Source of the DNA: Bemisia tabaci
Taxonomy: Eukaryota > Arthropoda > Insecta > Hemiptera > Aleyrodidae
Direction: 5' to 3'
Assembly (NCBI RefSeq): GCF_918797505.1
Contig: NC_092800.1
Span: 20,765,313 to 20,829,312 of the forward strand
DNA length: 64,000 nucleotides
The position numbers were made by a program, and so were the translations under genes. A model generated the notes under the pieces. The model did not search any database. It was not told the DNA's origin and saw only the letters and a program-made list of their open reading frames with translations. Of this stretch, positions 51,948-62,199 are shown piece by piece (position 1 is the first letter of the stretch; every line of letters begins with the position of its first letter).

Positions 51948-52158
51948 AACTGAAAAAAAGGTGCTTGGCTCAAGCATGATGATTCTTCAATTTGCCGCCT
52001 AGAATTTTTACTATTTTGATTTAAGCTAAATTTTCCTCGATAGAAGAAAAATAATGCTTGGGTTAAGCAAAAAAGTAGTTTATATTAAGTAGAAAAAGTC
52101 TTGATGTAAGAAAAAAATACTTCTTGGCGGCAAAAAGATTCTTTTTCTTTTTTCAGTG
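51948..52158. mobile_element. Family F CACTG-ended element, copy 1
   Basis: Left AACTGAAAAAAAGGTGCTTG, right TCTTTTTTCAGTG. Arms have GGCTCAAGCATGATGATTCT, GCCGCCTAGAAT and AATGCTTGGGTTAAGC, TTCTTGGCGGC. 211 bp. Confidence 0.65.
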
Positions 52159-52225
52159 TATGACTGCCGGTAAAAACGGTTTCATCCCCGAAAGTATCCA
52201 CTAGTTTTTTAATTCGACGGGTGAA

Positions 52226-52424
52226 GTGTCTGTGCCTTTGTCGCAGACGCTGTGCTTCGCTAGTATACGAGAGATTAATATGTTGATACAACTATTCGAA
52301 CACCGGGATGCGCCGGGTGGTATCTTCCGTATTTGAAGGCGGTTTCCGTACCTTGTCTCGGTTCCCAGTTCTCGCACCGTTCGTTCATCGCCGCCTAGCT
52401 GCTTCCACGAATCAGCCGTGTGCC
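52226..52424. repeat. Family Y dispersed repeat, copy 2
   Basis: GATACAACTATTCGAACACC, GGGATGCGCCGGGTGGTATC, GAAGGCGGTTTCCGTACCTT; ends four bases before a family B copy. Confidence 0.7.
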
Positions 52425-52428
52425 ATAC

Positions 52429-52680
52429 CTGCTGTGCTATGTATAAACGCCGTATAAGCATTCGAAAGCTGCCACATTTCTCCTTTAAAAATGTTTATTT
52501 TTGTAGAAAGTTATGAATATTTTTCCACGAAATTTTCAGAATTTTCAGATCAAACTACGAACAAAATCCTCCGAAAAATTGGAGGAGAAATATTCTCAAA
52601 TTTTCCTAAAAATTTGTGATTTTTAAAGAGAATTTTGCAACCTCTGATGACTCATATGGCGTTTTTACTTAGCACTACAC
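52429..52680. mobile_element. Family B MITE, complete but diverged
   Basis: CTGCTGTGCTATGTATAAAC to GTTTTTACTTAGCACTACAC. Confidence 0.7.
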
Positions 52681-52689
52681 GTCTTCCAG

Positions 52690-53570
52690 ATTGTACCCGA
52701 CGACCCCGACGTCCTTTATCTCGTGTGAAAGTTTTTGCCGGGTCTGATGTCTACGGCAGTTTATCCTAAACGTGTCAAAGTTAATCATTGAATTCGCTTG
52801 ACTCGTTCCAGTAAATCATCACGAGATAACACCTGATGAGAATAAGGCTTTACGTCGTTCAGTCTCAAAGCCGGGGCTTAGAGCATATTTGACATGCTGA
52901 AACAGAAAAGAAAAGACACGTAAAAAACGGGGTCTGATTAATAGTCATGAATGGAAACTTTTGACAGAGGAATTGCTTCTTCATATATATTATTTATATA
53001 CTTGTTCAAATTTTGTATCGTTTGTTGTATTTATCAGGAAATTCAAATAGGTTTAAGGTTTTTGTCTAATTTTTTAAGGAAAAAGTAGGGAGGCGGCAAA
53101 AGGAATAACTTGATTGAATGGATGCGTCATAAACTTTCGATTCTGTAACCGCGAAAGTCATAAAAAACTACACTCGCGTCCTGCTTTTTCGATTTGATTT
53201 TGTTCCATCGCATCTTACTGCTCGAGTCAATTTTGTGCCGTTTCATTCTACCATAAAAAAGTCACTCAACATAAGCCTGTCCAGTCTTCCGTTGGAAGAC
53301 AAATAGCTTCAATGAAAACTTGGAGTTTCTACAGTCGTGGTGCATTCCTTCTCAAGAGTTTTTGTACAAATTTACCATTTTTAATATGATTTAAAGTTAA
53401 TTCAATAAGTTCATAATTTGATGCGTTGGGGTCCGCATTGAGAATTTTTAATTTAACCCGAATTCCTGCGCAAGAATCTGTGCAGATATTCACTTGATTT
53501 AATCTAAATGAGAGTTAGATACACTATCTCACAATTTGATGCGTTTAGGTTCTCGTTGAGCCCATTTGCA
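52690..53570. other. Stretch with nothing recognised
   Basis: No gene or family member recognised. Confidence 0.4.
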
Positions 53571-53575
53571 TTGAG

Positions 53576-53829
53576 CTATCTAATCTAAAGAGCACCCGCA
53601 TGAGCTTTCAGACGTTGTCAAATTTCCCTCATCAGAACACAGATTTATGGGAAAATCTGTAAATCTTTTTCTCCAAGTTTTCAAAGAATTTTGTTCGTGA
53701 TTTGACCTGCCTTAAGCGCCTAACAATTTCAATGAAAAAGTTTCACAACTCTCTTAAAAATACAGATTTTTTAGACAAGAAATTTGGCAACACTGAATGC
53801 TCTTACGACGTTTTCCCTTAGCACGGCAG
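53576..53829. mobile_element. Family B MITE, left end eroded
   Basis: CTATCTAATCTAAAGAGCAC with CGCATGAGCTTTCAGACG at the left; the right end CTTAGCACGGCAG is intact. Confidence 0.75.
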
Positions 53830-54159
53830 CATTAAGTCAATCTAATTTAATTTAACGCGAGTTAAATTCGTCCACAGTTTGATACGCCAAGGCCCTCACA
53901 AAGCCTCTTTAATAGCAATTAGGCTTGGAATTGGCCACCTTAAAGCCAAAAAAAGTCTGAAAACGACCATAAACAAAGCGCGGTGAGTGATTCTACGCTA
54001 AGGAAGTGTGGAAAATCCTACGATGGGGGAAGGAAGGAGTCTTAATCCGGGCAATCGCCCATCTGAACCAATCCGCCGAGACGTTCGGCCGAAATCCGAA
54101 ATCACGGAGTGCGTTTAACATCCTTACTTGCCGCGGCCGAATTGGGTCACGCCTCACAT

Positions 54160-54409
54160 TGACGTCCCGAGGAAAAACGCCGCATGAACTTGCAAACGTT
54201 GCCAAATTCACCCTCTGAAAACCCCGATTTTTTCGGAAAGCAGTAAACATTCCCCGTTGAAATTTTCAGACACTTTAGATTAAATAACAAACAAAATTCC
54301 CCCAAAAATTGGCGGAAAAATTCTGACGAGTTTTCCCGATATTCGTGATTTGTCGCAGGAAGTTTGGCAACAACTGAAGGCCCATACGGCGTTTTCCCTT
54401 CGACGGAAG
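54160..54409. mobile_element. Family B MITE, both ends altered
   Basis: TGACGTCCCGAGGAAAAACG, CCGCATGAACTTGCAAACG, ending TTTTCCCTTCGACGGAAG. The flank after it, TCATGTCGC, is the same as that after the copy ending at 54942. Confidence 0.65.
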
Positions 54410-54429
54410 TCATGTCGCATGTCGCCTTA

Positions 54430-54942
54430 CTGCCGTGCTAAGGAAGAATGCCGTATGAACATTCGAGGGTTGCCAAATATTCCTTGATAAAACATGGATT
54501 TTAGACAACATTCATGCATATTTTTCCTTGAGATGTACAAATATATTAAATTTAATTGCGTACAAAATAGTCTGCACGAAAAAAAAAGAACGAGGTTGTA
54601 GGATGATATGAACATTTCCAATTATTTGTGGTAGTACTCCAATTAATTATGGTAGCACCCCAATTAATTATGGTAGTACCCCAACAAATTAGGTAACTAA
54701 CCCAAATGTTGCGGTACTACCCTGTCTTGAGTTGCGGTACTACCACAATTATTTAGAAATGTCTACATCGTCCAACAAATTGGGGTAGTACCAAAATTTT
54801 AGGGGATAACCCCTAACACCTTTTTTTCAGTGTGAGAATTTCGGAAAATAATATTCGCAATTTTCCCAGTAAACTCGGTTTTTATGGGAGGAAACTTGGC
54901 AACATCCGAAGACCCATACGACGTTGTTCCCCACGACGGGAG
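54430..54942. mobile_element. Family B MITE, split by a family C element
   Basis: Left half 54430-54574 (CTGCCGTGCTAAGGAAGAAT) and right half 54833-54942 (ending CCACGACGGGAG) are one element interrupted by 258 bp. Confidence 0.8.
54575..54832. mobile_element. Family C CACTG-ended element, complete, 2-bp TSD
   Basis: 258 bp, CACGAAAAAAAAAGAACGAG to ACCTTTTTTTCAGTG. Since it interrupts a known family B sequence, the insertion point is exact: TG is duplicated (54573-54574, 54833-54834). The interior repeats CCAATTAATTATGGTAGTAC-like words in both orientations (about five direct, three inverted). No ORF. Confidence 0.8.
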
Positions 54943-55294
54943 TCATGTCGCCCTTGCGACGCCGACAATAAAATTCGGGCCGCTATCATGGCGAGCCCTC
55001 TTAATCCCGTAATGGATCAGCTGATTGTCGGGATTCGGGCGGTTTCGGCGTATGGACCACCGACCGGGAGCGAGGGAGGGGGAGCGGAATATAGGTCACG
55101 AAAAGAAGGCGGCAGGGTGAGGGGGGGCGGGCGCTCGGGTTCTGACTCCCAGGTTCAAAGTATCGATCAATGAACGCTGCGCCCTTCCTAGTTGCCGAGC
55201 TCACGGCGCGCCCTTTGCACAGGGTCCTCTCGCGAGGGAAGGGACGATACTGTCGAGCAGTAGCGCTGAAAATTTCGGCTTTGGGGTCGTTCGT
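54943..55294. other. GC-rich patch, nothing recognised
   Basis: CpG-rich with Gly/Arg-type translations; contains CTGACTCCCAGGTTCAAAG but no tRNA. No gene called. Confidence 0.35.
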
Positions 55295-55803
55295 TAATGG
55301 AGATGTTACATGTGTGAGGAATTTGCGATTTGGCTGTTGATTCTTACGTAAAATTTCGCGCGAAACACGATGGTGCCACTGGTTTTCTCTGAAATTGACT
55401 CTCAAGCTCAAAAAAAGCTCTCAAGTCGAGGCCAAAATGGAGGGGATATCCCACGCTATCCTGAGAGTCCACCTCTACATCAAAACAAACTCTCCGTGCA
55501 AAGATAGGGAGCAAATACATTAACAGGGCTGCCACTTTATTTGGGGACTCCAAAACTGAAAACACGGCATCATTGCTAATGTATTTGCTCCCTATCTTTG
55601 CATGGAGAGTTTGTCTTGATGCAGAGGTGGACTCTCAGGATAGCGTGGGATATCCCCTCCATTTTGGCCTCAACTTGAGAGCTTTTTTTGACCTTGGGAG
55701 TTGTTTCAGAGAAAACCAGTGGCACCATCGTGTTTCTCGCTATCTTTTACATATGAATCGATAGTCAAATCGCAAATTCCTCACATATGCAACATCTCCA
55801 TTA
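55295..55803. mobile_element. Family H long palindromic MITE, complete
   Basis: AATGGAGATGTTACATGTGT to CATATGCAACATCTCCATT. Flanks GTTA and TATG allow a TA duplication if the element starts at ATGG. The frames at 55001-55565 lie on its arms. Confidence 0.85.
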
Positions 55804-55894
55804 TGTAACGCTGAATTTTGGATTTTCGGCCCTCCTCTACCCTCCTTATGTTCACGTAACGTAGTTCCCATTCTTAGAAAGCGGAAAAATAAAA

Positions 55895-56140
55895 TGGTGC
55901 ACAATGGATCGAGTCAATAAGAGAAGTCGGACAAAATTTGGAAACTTTGAACGCGTATAACCCCGTTTATACAAGACTTTCAAGCTCTAAAAATGGTTTC
56001 ATTGGGTTTCTAGTGAAATTTTCTTCAAGAGGCACCCCTTAAAGTTTAAAATGTGACGAAAGAAACATCGAAATTTGCAGCTTTAGTCTAAAATTTCATG
56101 TGCAATCTCTCTTATTGACTCGATTCACCGTGTGGCGTAG
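55895..56140. mobile_element. Family G palindromic MITE, complete
   Basis: GTGCACAATGGATCGAGTCA to TTGACTCGATTCACCGTGTG with the family interior (AAAATGTGACGAAAGAAACA). Confidence 0.8.
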
Positions 56141-56188
56141 AGCTCTCTTTAATCCCCTCCCTCCTTTCTGAAAGCGTTACATATTTTG

Positions 56189-56325
56189 TCACCTTCCGGC
56201 CAAAGTATCACAAGCGCCATCGGACGTTTCAAAATTTCCGCTGCCATTTTATTTTATGCAGAGAATTTTTAGTTGAATTTGTTTGAATATTTCACTGAAT
56301 TTTATTGGCAGCACAAAGAAAAGGT
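56189..56325. mobile_element. Family I MITE, right half lost
   Basis: GTCACCTTCCGGCCAAAGTA, GACGTTTCAAAATTTCCGCT; breaks off after GGCAGCACAAAGAAAA and is joined to a family G terminal scrap (GGTCATGTCCGAACTCTC, 56329-56350). Confidence 0.7.
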
Positions 56326-56374
56326 CATGTCCGAACTCTCATTTGACCTCATGCGATGCTGCGGTTTCCATCAC

Positions 56375-56905
56375 ATTAAATTCACTGATGTTGTCTTTCA
56401 AGCCATCAGTGAGCAACACGTGTCCATGATTGATTAGTAGACGCAAGATGAAAGAATTTATAATATGCGTCACCCGTTGGACGATGTCATATAGCGTTTT
56501 TTAAGGTTAACTCTTTAGGCTCCCAAGGTTTTACACATAACTCAATCAATAGTCGATGTAAAAACTTGATGTTTTGGGATTATACATACAAATCCGGTTG
56601 ATCAAAGCCAAACGCAACAGAACACTATTGTATGACACGCGTAACGTTCTCATTGTTTGTCAAACCGGGTTCTATTTTTTGTGTGAAAAATTAGGCGATT
56701 CGTTACATCGAGTCCCATTTGCTTGAAGAATTATATCAGCGTATCTCTCATATTCTCATCAAGCGAGGATTTGAAATATTAGCTATGTATTAGTCACCTT
56801 GATGTTCCTGCCCAAAGAATATTAGCATCATTGAATACACAGCTTTTTATTGACACTCGTAAGTTCGAACGCGTGATCCTCTTTCAGGAAATTATATCCG
56901 CCCTG
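56375..56905. other. Stretch with nothing recognised
   Basis: No gene or repeat member recognised. Confidence 0.4.
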
Positions 56906-57738
56906 CAGGGCCGGATTTACCTACTTGCCGCCCATGGGCCGCCTGTATTTTGCTGCCCCCCTCTCATTCATTTTGAAACATCAATAAAAACCATCAAGTG
57001 AACGTGCCGGAGGGGGAGGGGTGCATAAGACGCGTTTACCTACTCGTGTTGGATACATTTTTTGCGGAAGCCCTGTCAACACTACTGGCAAAATTTCACG
57101 GAACTTTGCACGAAAGTTAAGTTCCGTAAACCTATCTCTATGTGGTCAAGGTCCTCCATTTATAAGAAATGAACCAAAAAATTATGAAAGAACAAACATA
57201 AATTTGGTTCAATAATTTGAACTTCCGCCGTTGCGCCGCGGTGATCGCACTGTGATTGACGCAATGCGTGCAGTATTCCTGCAGTCTTGTAGGCGCTATA
57301 CGTTTCACGCCAACCGCTCCTGACCGCACTGTGTTTGGCGCAATGGGTGAAGTATTCATGCAGTCTTGTAGGCGCTAATATGTGTTACATTTCGACCGCC
57401 GCGCGCCGTGCCGTGCCGAGGGCTTGTCTTTTTCATCTCAAGTCCTCGTCATCATTCCTCCCTACGTTGAGCTCCAGGCCAAATTGCGTGTTTAGTCCCT
57501 CTCTTCACTCTACTAATTATATGCTATCTCTTGTATCACCGAAAAACGACAAAATTTGAAATTACTGTCCTCTGGAAAGAGAGATTTCGTCCCCTTTTCT
57601 CATTGATAATTTTTTTTTTCTGGATCCGATTTTTTTATACCTACATTTAAAAAAATTGCAAAATTTGCCGCCCCCTAAATTTGCCGCCATGGGCCGCGGC
57701 CCATGTGGCCACCCCCTTAATCCGGCCTTGGTGCCCTG
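56906..57738. mobile_element. Non-autonomous hAT-like element, about 830 bp
   Basis: Left CAGGGCCGGATTTACCTACT, right AATCCGGCCTTGGTGCCCTG; both flank GCCGCCCATGGGCCGC-type subterminal blocks in inverted orientation. CAGGG...CCCTG ends fit hAT. Possible TSD TATATCCG/TATATCAA if the left boundary is a few bases outward. The interior has no transposase; it includes the duplicated CAATGCGTGCAGTATTC unit at 57256-57378. Confidence 0.65.
57256..57378. repeat. Family R tandem pair
   Basis: GCAATGCGTGCAGTATTCCT, GCAGTCTTGTAGGCGCTA and GCAATGGGTGAAGTATTCAT, GCAGTCTTGTAGGCGCTA, about 75 bases apart. The inverted counterpart is at 60645-60760. Confidence 0.65.
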
Positions 57739-57739
57739 T

Positions 57740-58515
57740 ATATCAAATTAAAACAAGATTCTTGAAAATCTAGGGAGAAGTTTCTTAGATACTTGATATC
57801 GTAAGGTAACCCTTGAGGTCTTGCAGATCCTCATAGTTTCCGCCTGAGCGTGTCTGCACATTGCGCTCGTTAGATAGCGCTTGTTGTTAACATGTTGCTT
57901 CAATTATTTCTCGATCTGTCAATTTTGCTACAATTGATTTAATAAATTCAATTTTTTATTCTGTTACAGGTTTGTGACGACATATATCACAGAATTTCAT
58001 GCATGCAGTGAGTAAAAACGTTAAATAATTGCCAATGAAAATGTTTTCTTTTGATGTTGGAGTTCCAATCTTGTATTCAATCGAGGGATTCAAATGCCGT
58101 TCATCGAATATCGAGACTTTGTATATGTGCAATGTGAATACGTAGGTTTTGCCTGTCAAGTAATCGTATTTTGGCAGTTGAATCTTTTGCGTTATCCAAA
58201 ATTGATAAAGACGTCATCTCTCAAAGGACGTTTTCATTGAACTTCTAGACTTATACAAACATTTCCTTGGTAGCAATCTTCAAAGGAGAACAAATTGTAT
58301 TGACTTATTTTGTACTGAGAAACGACGTAGGTACCTAGATGGTTTTTATTTATTTGCAAACGCAGAGGATGATACAAATATGCTCGTTGCAACTGAGTCT
58401 TCTTTCATAAATGCTGACTGTAAGATACCTCTGATGGTTACGAGGTTCAATATTGGTTTCATTGATTTCTGCTCACGTAAACCACTAGCTAGACGGCCAA
58501 TGTTTTTCCATCTTG
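57740..58515. other. Stretch with nothing recognised
   Basis: No gene or family member recognised. Confidence 0.4.
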
Positions 58516-58521
58516 GTCTTA

Positions 58522-58773
58522 CTACTAAGGAAGAACGTTGTATGAGCCTTCAGACGCTGCCATATTTTCTTCAATAAAAACTTAATTTACTCAGGAAAAT
58601 CGTTAATATTTTTCTTTAATTTTCTCAGACAATTTCGTTCGCAATTATATCTGAAACGTCTGAAAATCTCAAGGAAAAATACGCATGATTTTTTTTTTAA
58701 ATTTACATGTTTTTTCGGAGCAATTTGGCAACACTCGAATGTTCATACGGTGTTCTTCCTTATAGCACGGCAG
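58522..58773. mobile_element. Family B MITE, TSD CTTA
   Basis: CTACTAAGGAAGAACGTTGT (five bases missing within the terminus) to TTCCTTATAGCACGGCAG. CTTA flanks both ends (58518-58521, 58774-58777). Confidence 0.85.
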
Positions 58774-58993
58774 CTTACTAGTGATGCAAAATGTTCGCTT
58801 TTGATCGGCAAGACTACAGGGTGGATGACATTGTATCGCTTATTTGCTTTCGCAGTAGATGATGCCATTTACCTTTTTTTAACCTTCAACATCTTCAATG
58901 ATATTGCAAGTTAAAGAGAGCGGCCAGATACATCCCATGCTAGTCTTTCAAAACATTAGACCTTGATCAGCATCCCACTCATTCCTTTCCATA

Positions 58994-59117
58994 AATGTCG
59001 TCGCTGCTCTGACCCAAAGGTGTATCTTTATTTTCAAATGAGTCCCAAAAAGCATCTTAGTTATACGGAGCACAGAGCTCCGGTAGTAATTGAGATACTA
59101 CGCCCTTAAATCGTAGA
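58994..59117. mobile_element. Family M palindromic MITE, copy 3
   Basis: ATGTCGTCGCTGCTCTGACC, AAGGTGTATCT and GAGATACTACGCCCTTAAAT; arms are more diverged than in copies 1 and 2. Confidence 0.5.
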
Positions 59118-59262
59118 GGAACTACGATTTTTGGTAACGTCATTCGGGCTGGTTGATAGGAAAAGTATATTGATGGTTTAAAAGCGAATACACGTATCTC
59201 CGTATGCAACGTTGCAGATTTCCGTTCATACTTTACTTATTCTATGGAAAACTTGCCAATAT

Positions 59263-59589
59263 TAGAGCCTCTTTATACTGAGAGTTAAGACACCTCCTCC
59301 TCCCCCCCCCCCTCATGGAGTCACAAACGGGAATAAAAATTACAAAAATTGATAGTTTTTCGTAATCTTTGATCGACTCATTCTCAAATATTCCTTTCTC
59401 CGTTCCTTCTCTCATTCCGTTTGTTCCTTACCGAACCCGTGATTCCCCGATCCATTCCAAATTACAATCTTTGTAATTGGTGAAAATTTTAAACTTTATT
59501 CCCGTTTGTGATATTGTGGAGGCCTAACATACGGGAACCTATCAGAAATGGATTCACAGTGTCTTAACTCTCGGTATAAAGGGCCCTGG
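59263..59589. mobile_element. Family J hAT-type MITE, copy 2
   Basis: TAGAGCCTCTTTATACTGAG to GTATAAAGGGCCCTGG, in inverse orientation to the 2650 copy by interior order (TCCGTTCCTTCTCTCATTCC). Flanks GCCAATAT and TCAATATA share CAATAT with a one-base shift. Confidence 0.7.
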
Positions 59590-59599
59590 TCAATATAAT

Positions 59600-59970
59600 C
59601 TCTTGAAAACTTACTTGATTTTTCTTTTGTGTTTGAAGAATATTCTTGAAACCATTTCAAGCTATAAAATACGTTTGGCCATGGATATTTTGGTTAGCCA
59701 GCCTTTTTCCACCCGAGATTTTTTTACGATTCCCGGCAACTCTGCTTCCTGCAGGGAGTCTCGACACCGTGCGGTGCACGCTGAGTGCTGCGCCGCGCCG
59801 CGCCGCAACCCGCAAGACACCGACCCTCGTAAGAGGTTTATCCGCTCCTTCGTGTCGTCTTGGTGGTGACGTCACTTGGAGTGTGGTTAGCGAGGCCCCA
59901 AATACGCCTCTGCCCCGATTTTCTCGCATTTCCCGTCGCCGTGCGCTTCCCTTCCCCGAGGATTACGAAC
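59600..59970. other. GC-rich patch, nothing recognised
   Basis: CpG-rich from about 59750. Three overlapping frames on both strands are composition-driven; no gene called. Confidence 0.35.
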
Positions 59971-59977
59971 TAATAAG

Positions 59978-60140
59978 CAGTGACGTGGCGGGCTTTGCGA
60001 TACATCGATAGATTTGCCATTTAAACCTGTGAAAAAGGATCGATAAACAGGGTGTTCGCAACGAGCACCTTGATACTCGATTCTTCATCATGGCTTCAAA
60101 TTGGGATATATCGATAATCGATGTTCACGCCTCGCCTTTG
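59978..60140. mobile_element. Family A hAT-type MITE, perfect 8-bp TSD CTAATAAG
   Basis: CAGTGACGTGGCGGGCTTTG to CACGCCTCGCCTTTG. The octamer CTAATAAG occurs at 59970-59977 and 60141-60148. The right arm is the alternative type (GGCTTCAAATTGGGATATAT). Confidence 0.85.
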
Positions 60141-60149
60141 CTAATAAGA

Positions 60150-60640
60150 CTTGCTCAGGTGTTTAAGAAGCATTCTTTGTTGGTCCCAGGATTCCCCTAG
60201 GTTGGAGATTAAAATCTGAACACACGCTGAAATTTTGGCGTCTCATAAAACCAAACTTTGGGTTCAATTTTCTCAATTTTTTCAATCATGAGATTTCCGT
60301 ATGCACTCACCACAAAGTATTTAGCAGGATGATAATCTCGATTCTGTTAAAAGCTAATCCATTTAAGGTGAAAAATGGCTATTTCTAAAATTTTCAAGGC
60401 ATGCTGCAAAGCATCCTATCATTTCTAACTCCAAGAATTAATACCTTTTAACTATCAAAAATAAGGAACAGATACAGTTTTTTTGCCTTCCTGAAAAATC
60501 GGGTTTTCCGTGATACGTGGTATGGTAGTTTCACCATCGATGCAATGTTCTATCATTTGAAATGACAATAATTCCAACAAGCTCCACAAAATCTTCAAAA
60601 TCATAAGTTGGAAAGCATCAAATACATGGCGCGCACGGCG
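60150..60640. other. Stretch with nothing recognised
   Basis: No gene or family member recognised. Confidence 0.4.
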
Positions 60641-60644
60641 AGAA

Positions 60645-60760
60645 CGCATAGTAGCGCCTTACAAGATCGCAGGATACTTCATGCATTGCGTGTACTCAGC
60701 AGTCCGTGCAAAGCATAGCGCCTTACGAGTCTGCAAAATACTTCATGCATTGCGCGTATA
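60645..60760. repeat. Family R tandem pair, inverted relative to 57 kb
   Basis: GTAGCGCCTTACAAGATCGC, AGGATACTTCATGCATTGCG and ATAGCGCCTTACGAGTCTGC, AAAATACTTCATGCATTGCG, 65 bases apart. Confidence 0.65.
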
Positions 60761-60780
60761 CCACGGTGCGCGCTCAAGTC

Positions 60781-61560
60781 GTTGAAACGGTGCATAACGT
60801 TTGCGCACAATTTTTTTACCGATAACGTTTGCGCACACTTTTCACGAATATCATTTGCGCACACTTTTTACCGATAACGTTTGCGCACACTGCACTATTT
60901 GGCAACGCTGCAATGATGCTACGCGTGTCACCCGAAAACTACCGAAAACCGGAGTTTGTTTTGATCCGGGCGGTCATAGTATCGCTTCATGATAAGACAT
61001 TTTCTTGCAATGCATTGTCTGGCAATTAGTGACCCAGTCATCGGTCGTTCGCCGTGGAAAATAACCCGGAGGCTGTAAATGACTCTTTCAATGCAGACGA
61101 GCCTGATGAATCCATTTCTGAAAATGGTGCTGATGAAACTTGCTCTTCAAATGCAACCTGCCCTAAAAACAGCTCTAAAACCCATCCTTGCACTGAAGAT
61201 GATTCCGGTGAAGACAGTGACAGCATTTTTAGCTGAAGTAACAGCGAAAAATCTGTGAGTAACCATATACCTTATTTTCTTAACTTTCTTCATTTTCTAT
61301 TTTCTTCTTATTAACTTATTTATTCATTTACTTATTGATTGCTTATTGGAATCTATTTAAATGAAAATTTCCCCTCGTTATCCGTCCGTTGAATTGTCTT
61401 ATCACGAAGCGATACTACTGACGCATCATTGAAGCGTTGCCAAATAGTGCAGTGTGCGCAAACGTTATCGGTAAAAAGTGTGCGCAAATGATATTCGTGA
61501 AAAGCGTGCGCAAACGTTATCGGTAAGAAAAGTGTGCGTAATCGTTATGCAGCCCGTTGA
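60781..61560. mobile_element. Element with about 145-bp TIRs made of mirrored iterons
   Basis: Terminal repeats 60781-60925 and 61410-61560. Each starts with four iterons of the type CGATAACGTTTGCGCACAC, 26-28 bases apart (GCGCACA at 60803, 60831, 60857, 60883; mirrored at about 61454, 61480, 61506, 61533), then CTGCACTATTTGGCAACGCT. The third iteron carries the variant GAATATCATTTGCGC on both sides. The 485-bp interior encodes at most a short acidic peptide. Superfamily unknown. Confidence 0.75.
61054..61236 (+). CDS. Short acidic open frame inside the iteron element
   Basis: About 60 codons (NNPEAVNDSFNADEPDESIS, ending EDDSGEDSDSIFS) with no in-frame ATG at the beginning and an upstream TGA. 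Asp/Glu/Ser-rich peptides resemble acidic N-terminal regions of some transposases, so it may be the surviving start of a transposase gene of the parent element. I cannot assign it, and it may not be translated. Confidence 0.3.
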   Translation: MENNPEAVNDSFNADEPDESISENGADETCSSNATCPKNSSKTHPCTEDDSGEDSDSIFS

Positions 61561-61585
61561 AAAGTCGCGCAGATTTTCTTGGTGT

Positions 61586-61752
61586 CAGTGGCGCGGCGTG
61601 TTTTGCGATATATCGATTGATCTACTATTTAAATCTATGGAAAAGGATCGATTATCAAGGTGTCCGAAACGAACACCTCGATAATCGATCCTTTCCTACA
61701 GCTTCTAATGGAGAAATATCGATAATAATCGATCCTTCACGCCACGCCACTG
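61586..61752. mobile_element. Family A hAT-type MITE, complete
   Basis: CAGTGGCGCGGCGTGTTTTG to CACGCCACGCCACTG, with the alternative right arm (GCTTCTAATGGAGAAATATC). Flanks CTTGGTGT and GATGTGTG give no clear TSD. Confidence 0.8.
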
Positions 61753-61759
61753 GATGTGT

Positions 61760-62029
61760 GTTGCCGAAGGTTGATTTTTTTTTTACATCGCAAAGGTTCA
61801 CAAAGAAGGAATAGTACTTTCTCTCGCAATTTTACTGTCGCTATAATGACAGGACCTGGGACGGTATTTCAGTAAAAGAATACTTCAATGAGACATGAGT
61901 CAAATAATATGTTTTTTCGGTGTGATATGAAGAATGGGAACTTTTATTTTCAATCACATAAATGTTGCTCGATAAATTGTCAATTTTAGTAAAAAATGCT
62001 GAATTCTGACAAAAATAACGGTGTCTTCA
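61760..62029. other. Stretch with nothing recognised
   Basis: No gene or family member recognised. Confidence 0.4.
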
Positions 62030-62190
62030 TCAGTAGAAAAAGCTTGGCCTAAGCATGACGATTCTTAAATCTCCCACCCAAAAAAACTTTTCCTTGAAAT
62101 AAGAGTGATGCTGCTTAGTTTAAATTAATTTTTCGCGGAAAATTCCTAAATCATAATTCTTGAGGGAAGCAAATCTTTCCAGTGATCTCT
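62030..62190. mobile_element. Family F element, decayed copy 2
   Basis: AAAGCTTGGCCTAAGCATGA, CGATTCTTAAATCTCCCACC and TTCTTGAGGGAAGC follow family F; termini are lost. Confidence 0.4.
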
Positions 62191-62199
62191 AGGATAATT

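Noticed and set aside
55001..55565. Minus-strand frames of 136 and 73 codons
   Set aside because: They read through the arms of a family H MITE and a CpG-rich patch; similar short peptides recur at the other family H copies.
59603..60011. 88- to 121-codon frames on both strands
   Set aside because: Composition-driven frames in a GC-rich patch that run into a family A MITE.
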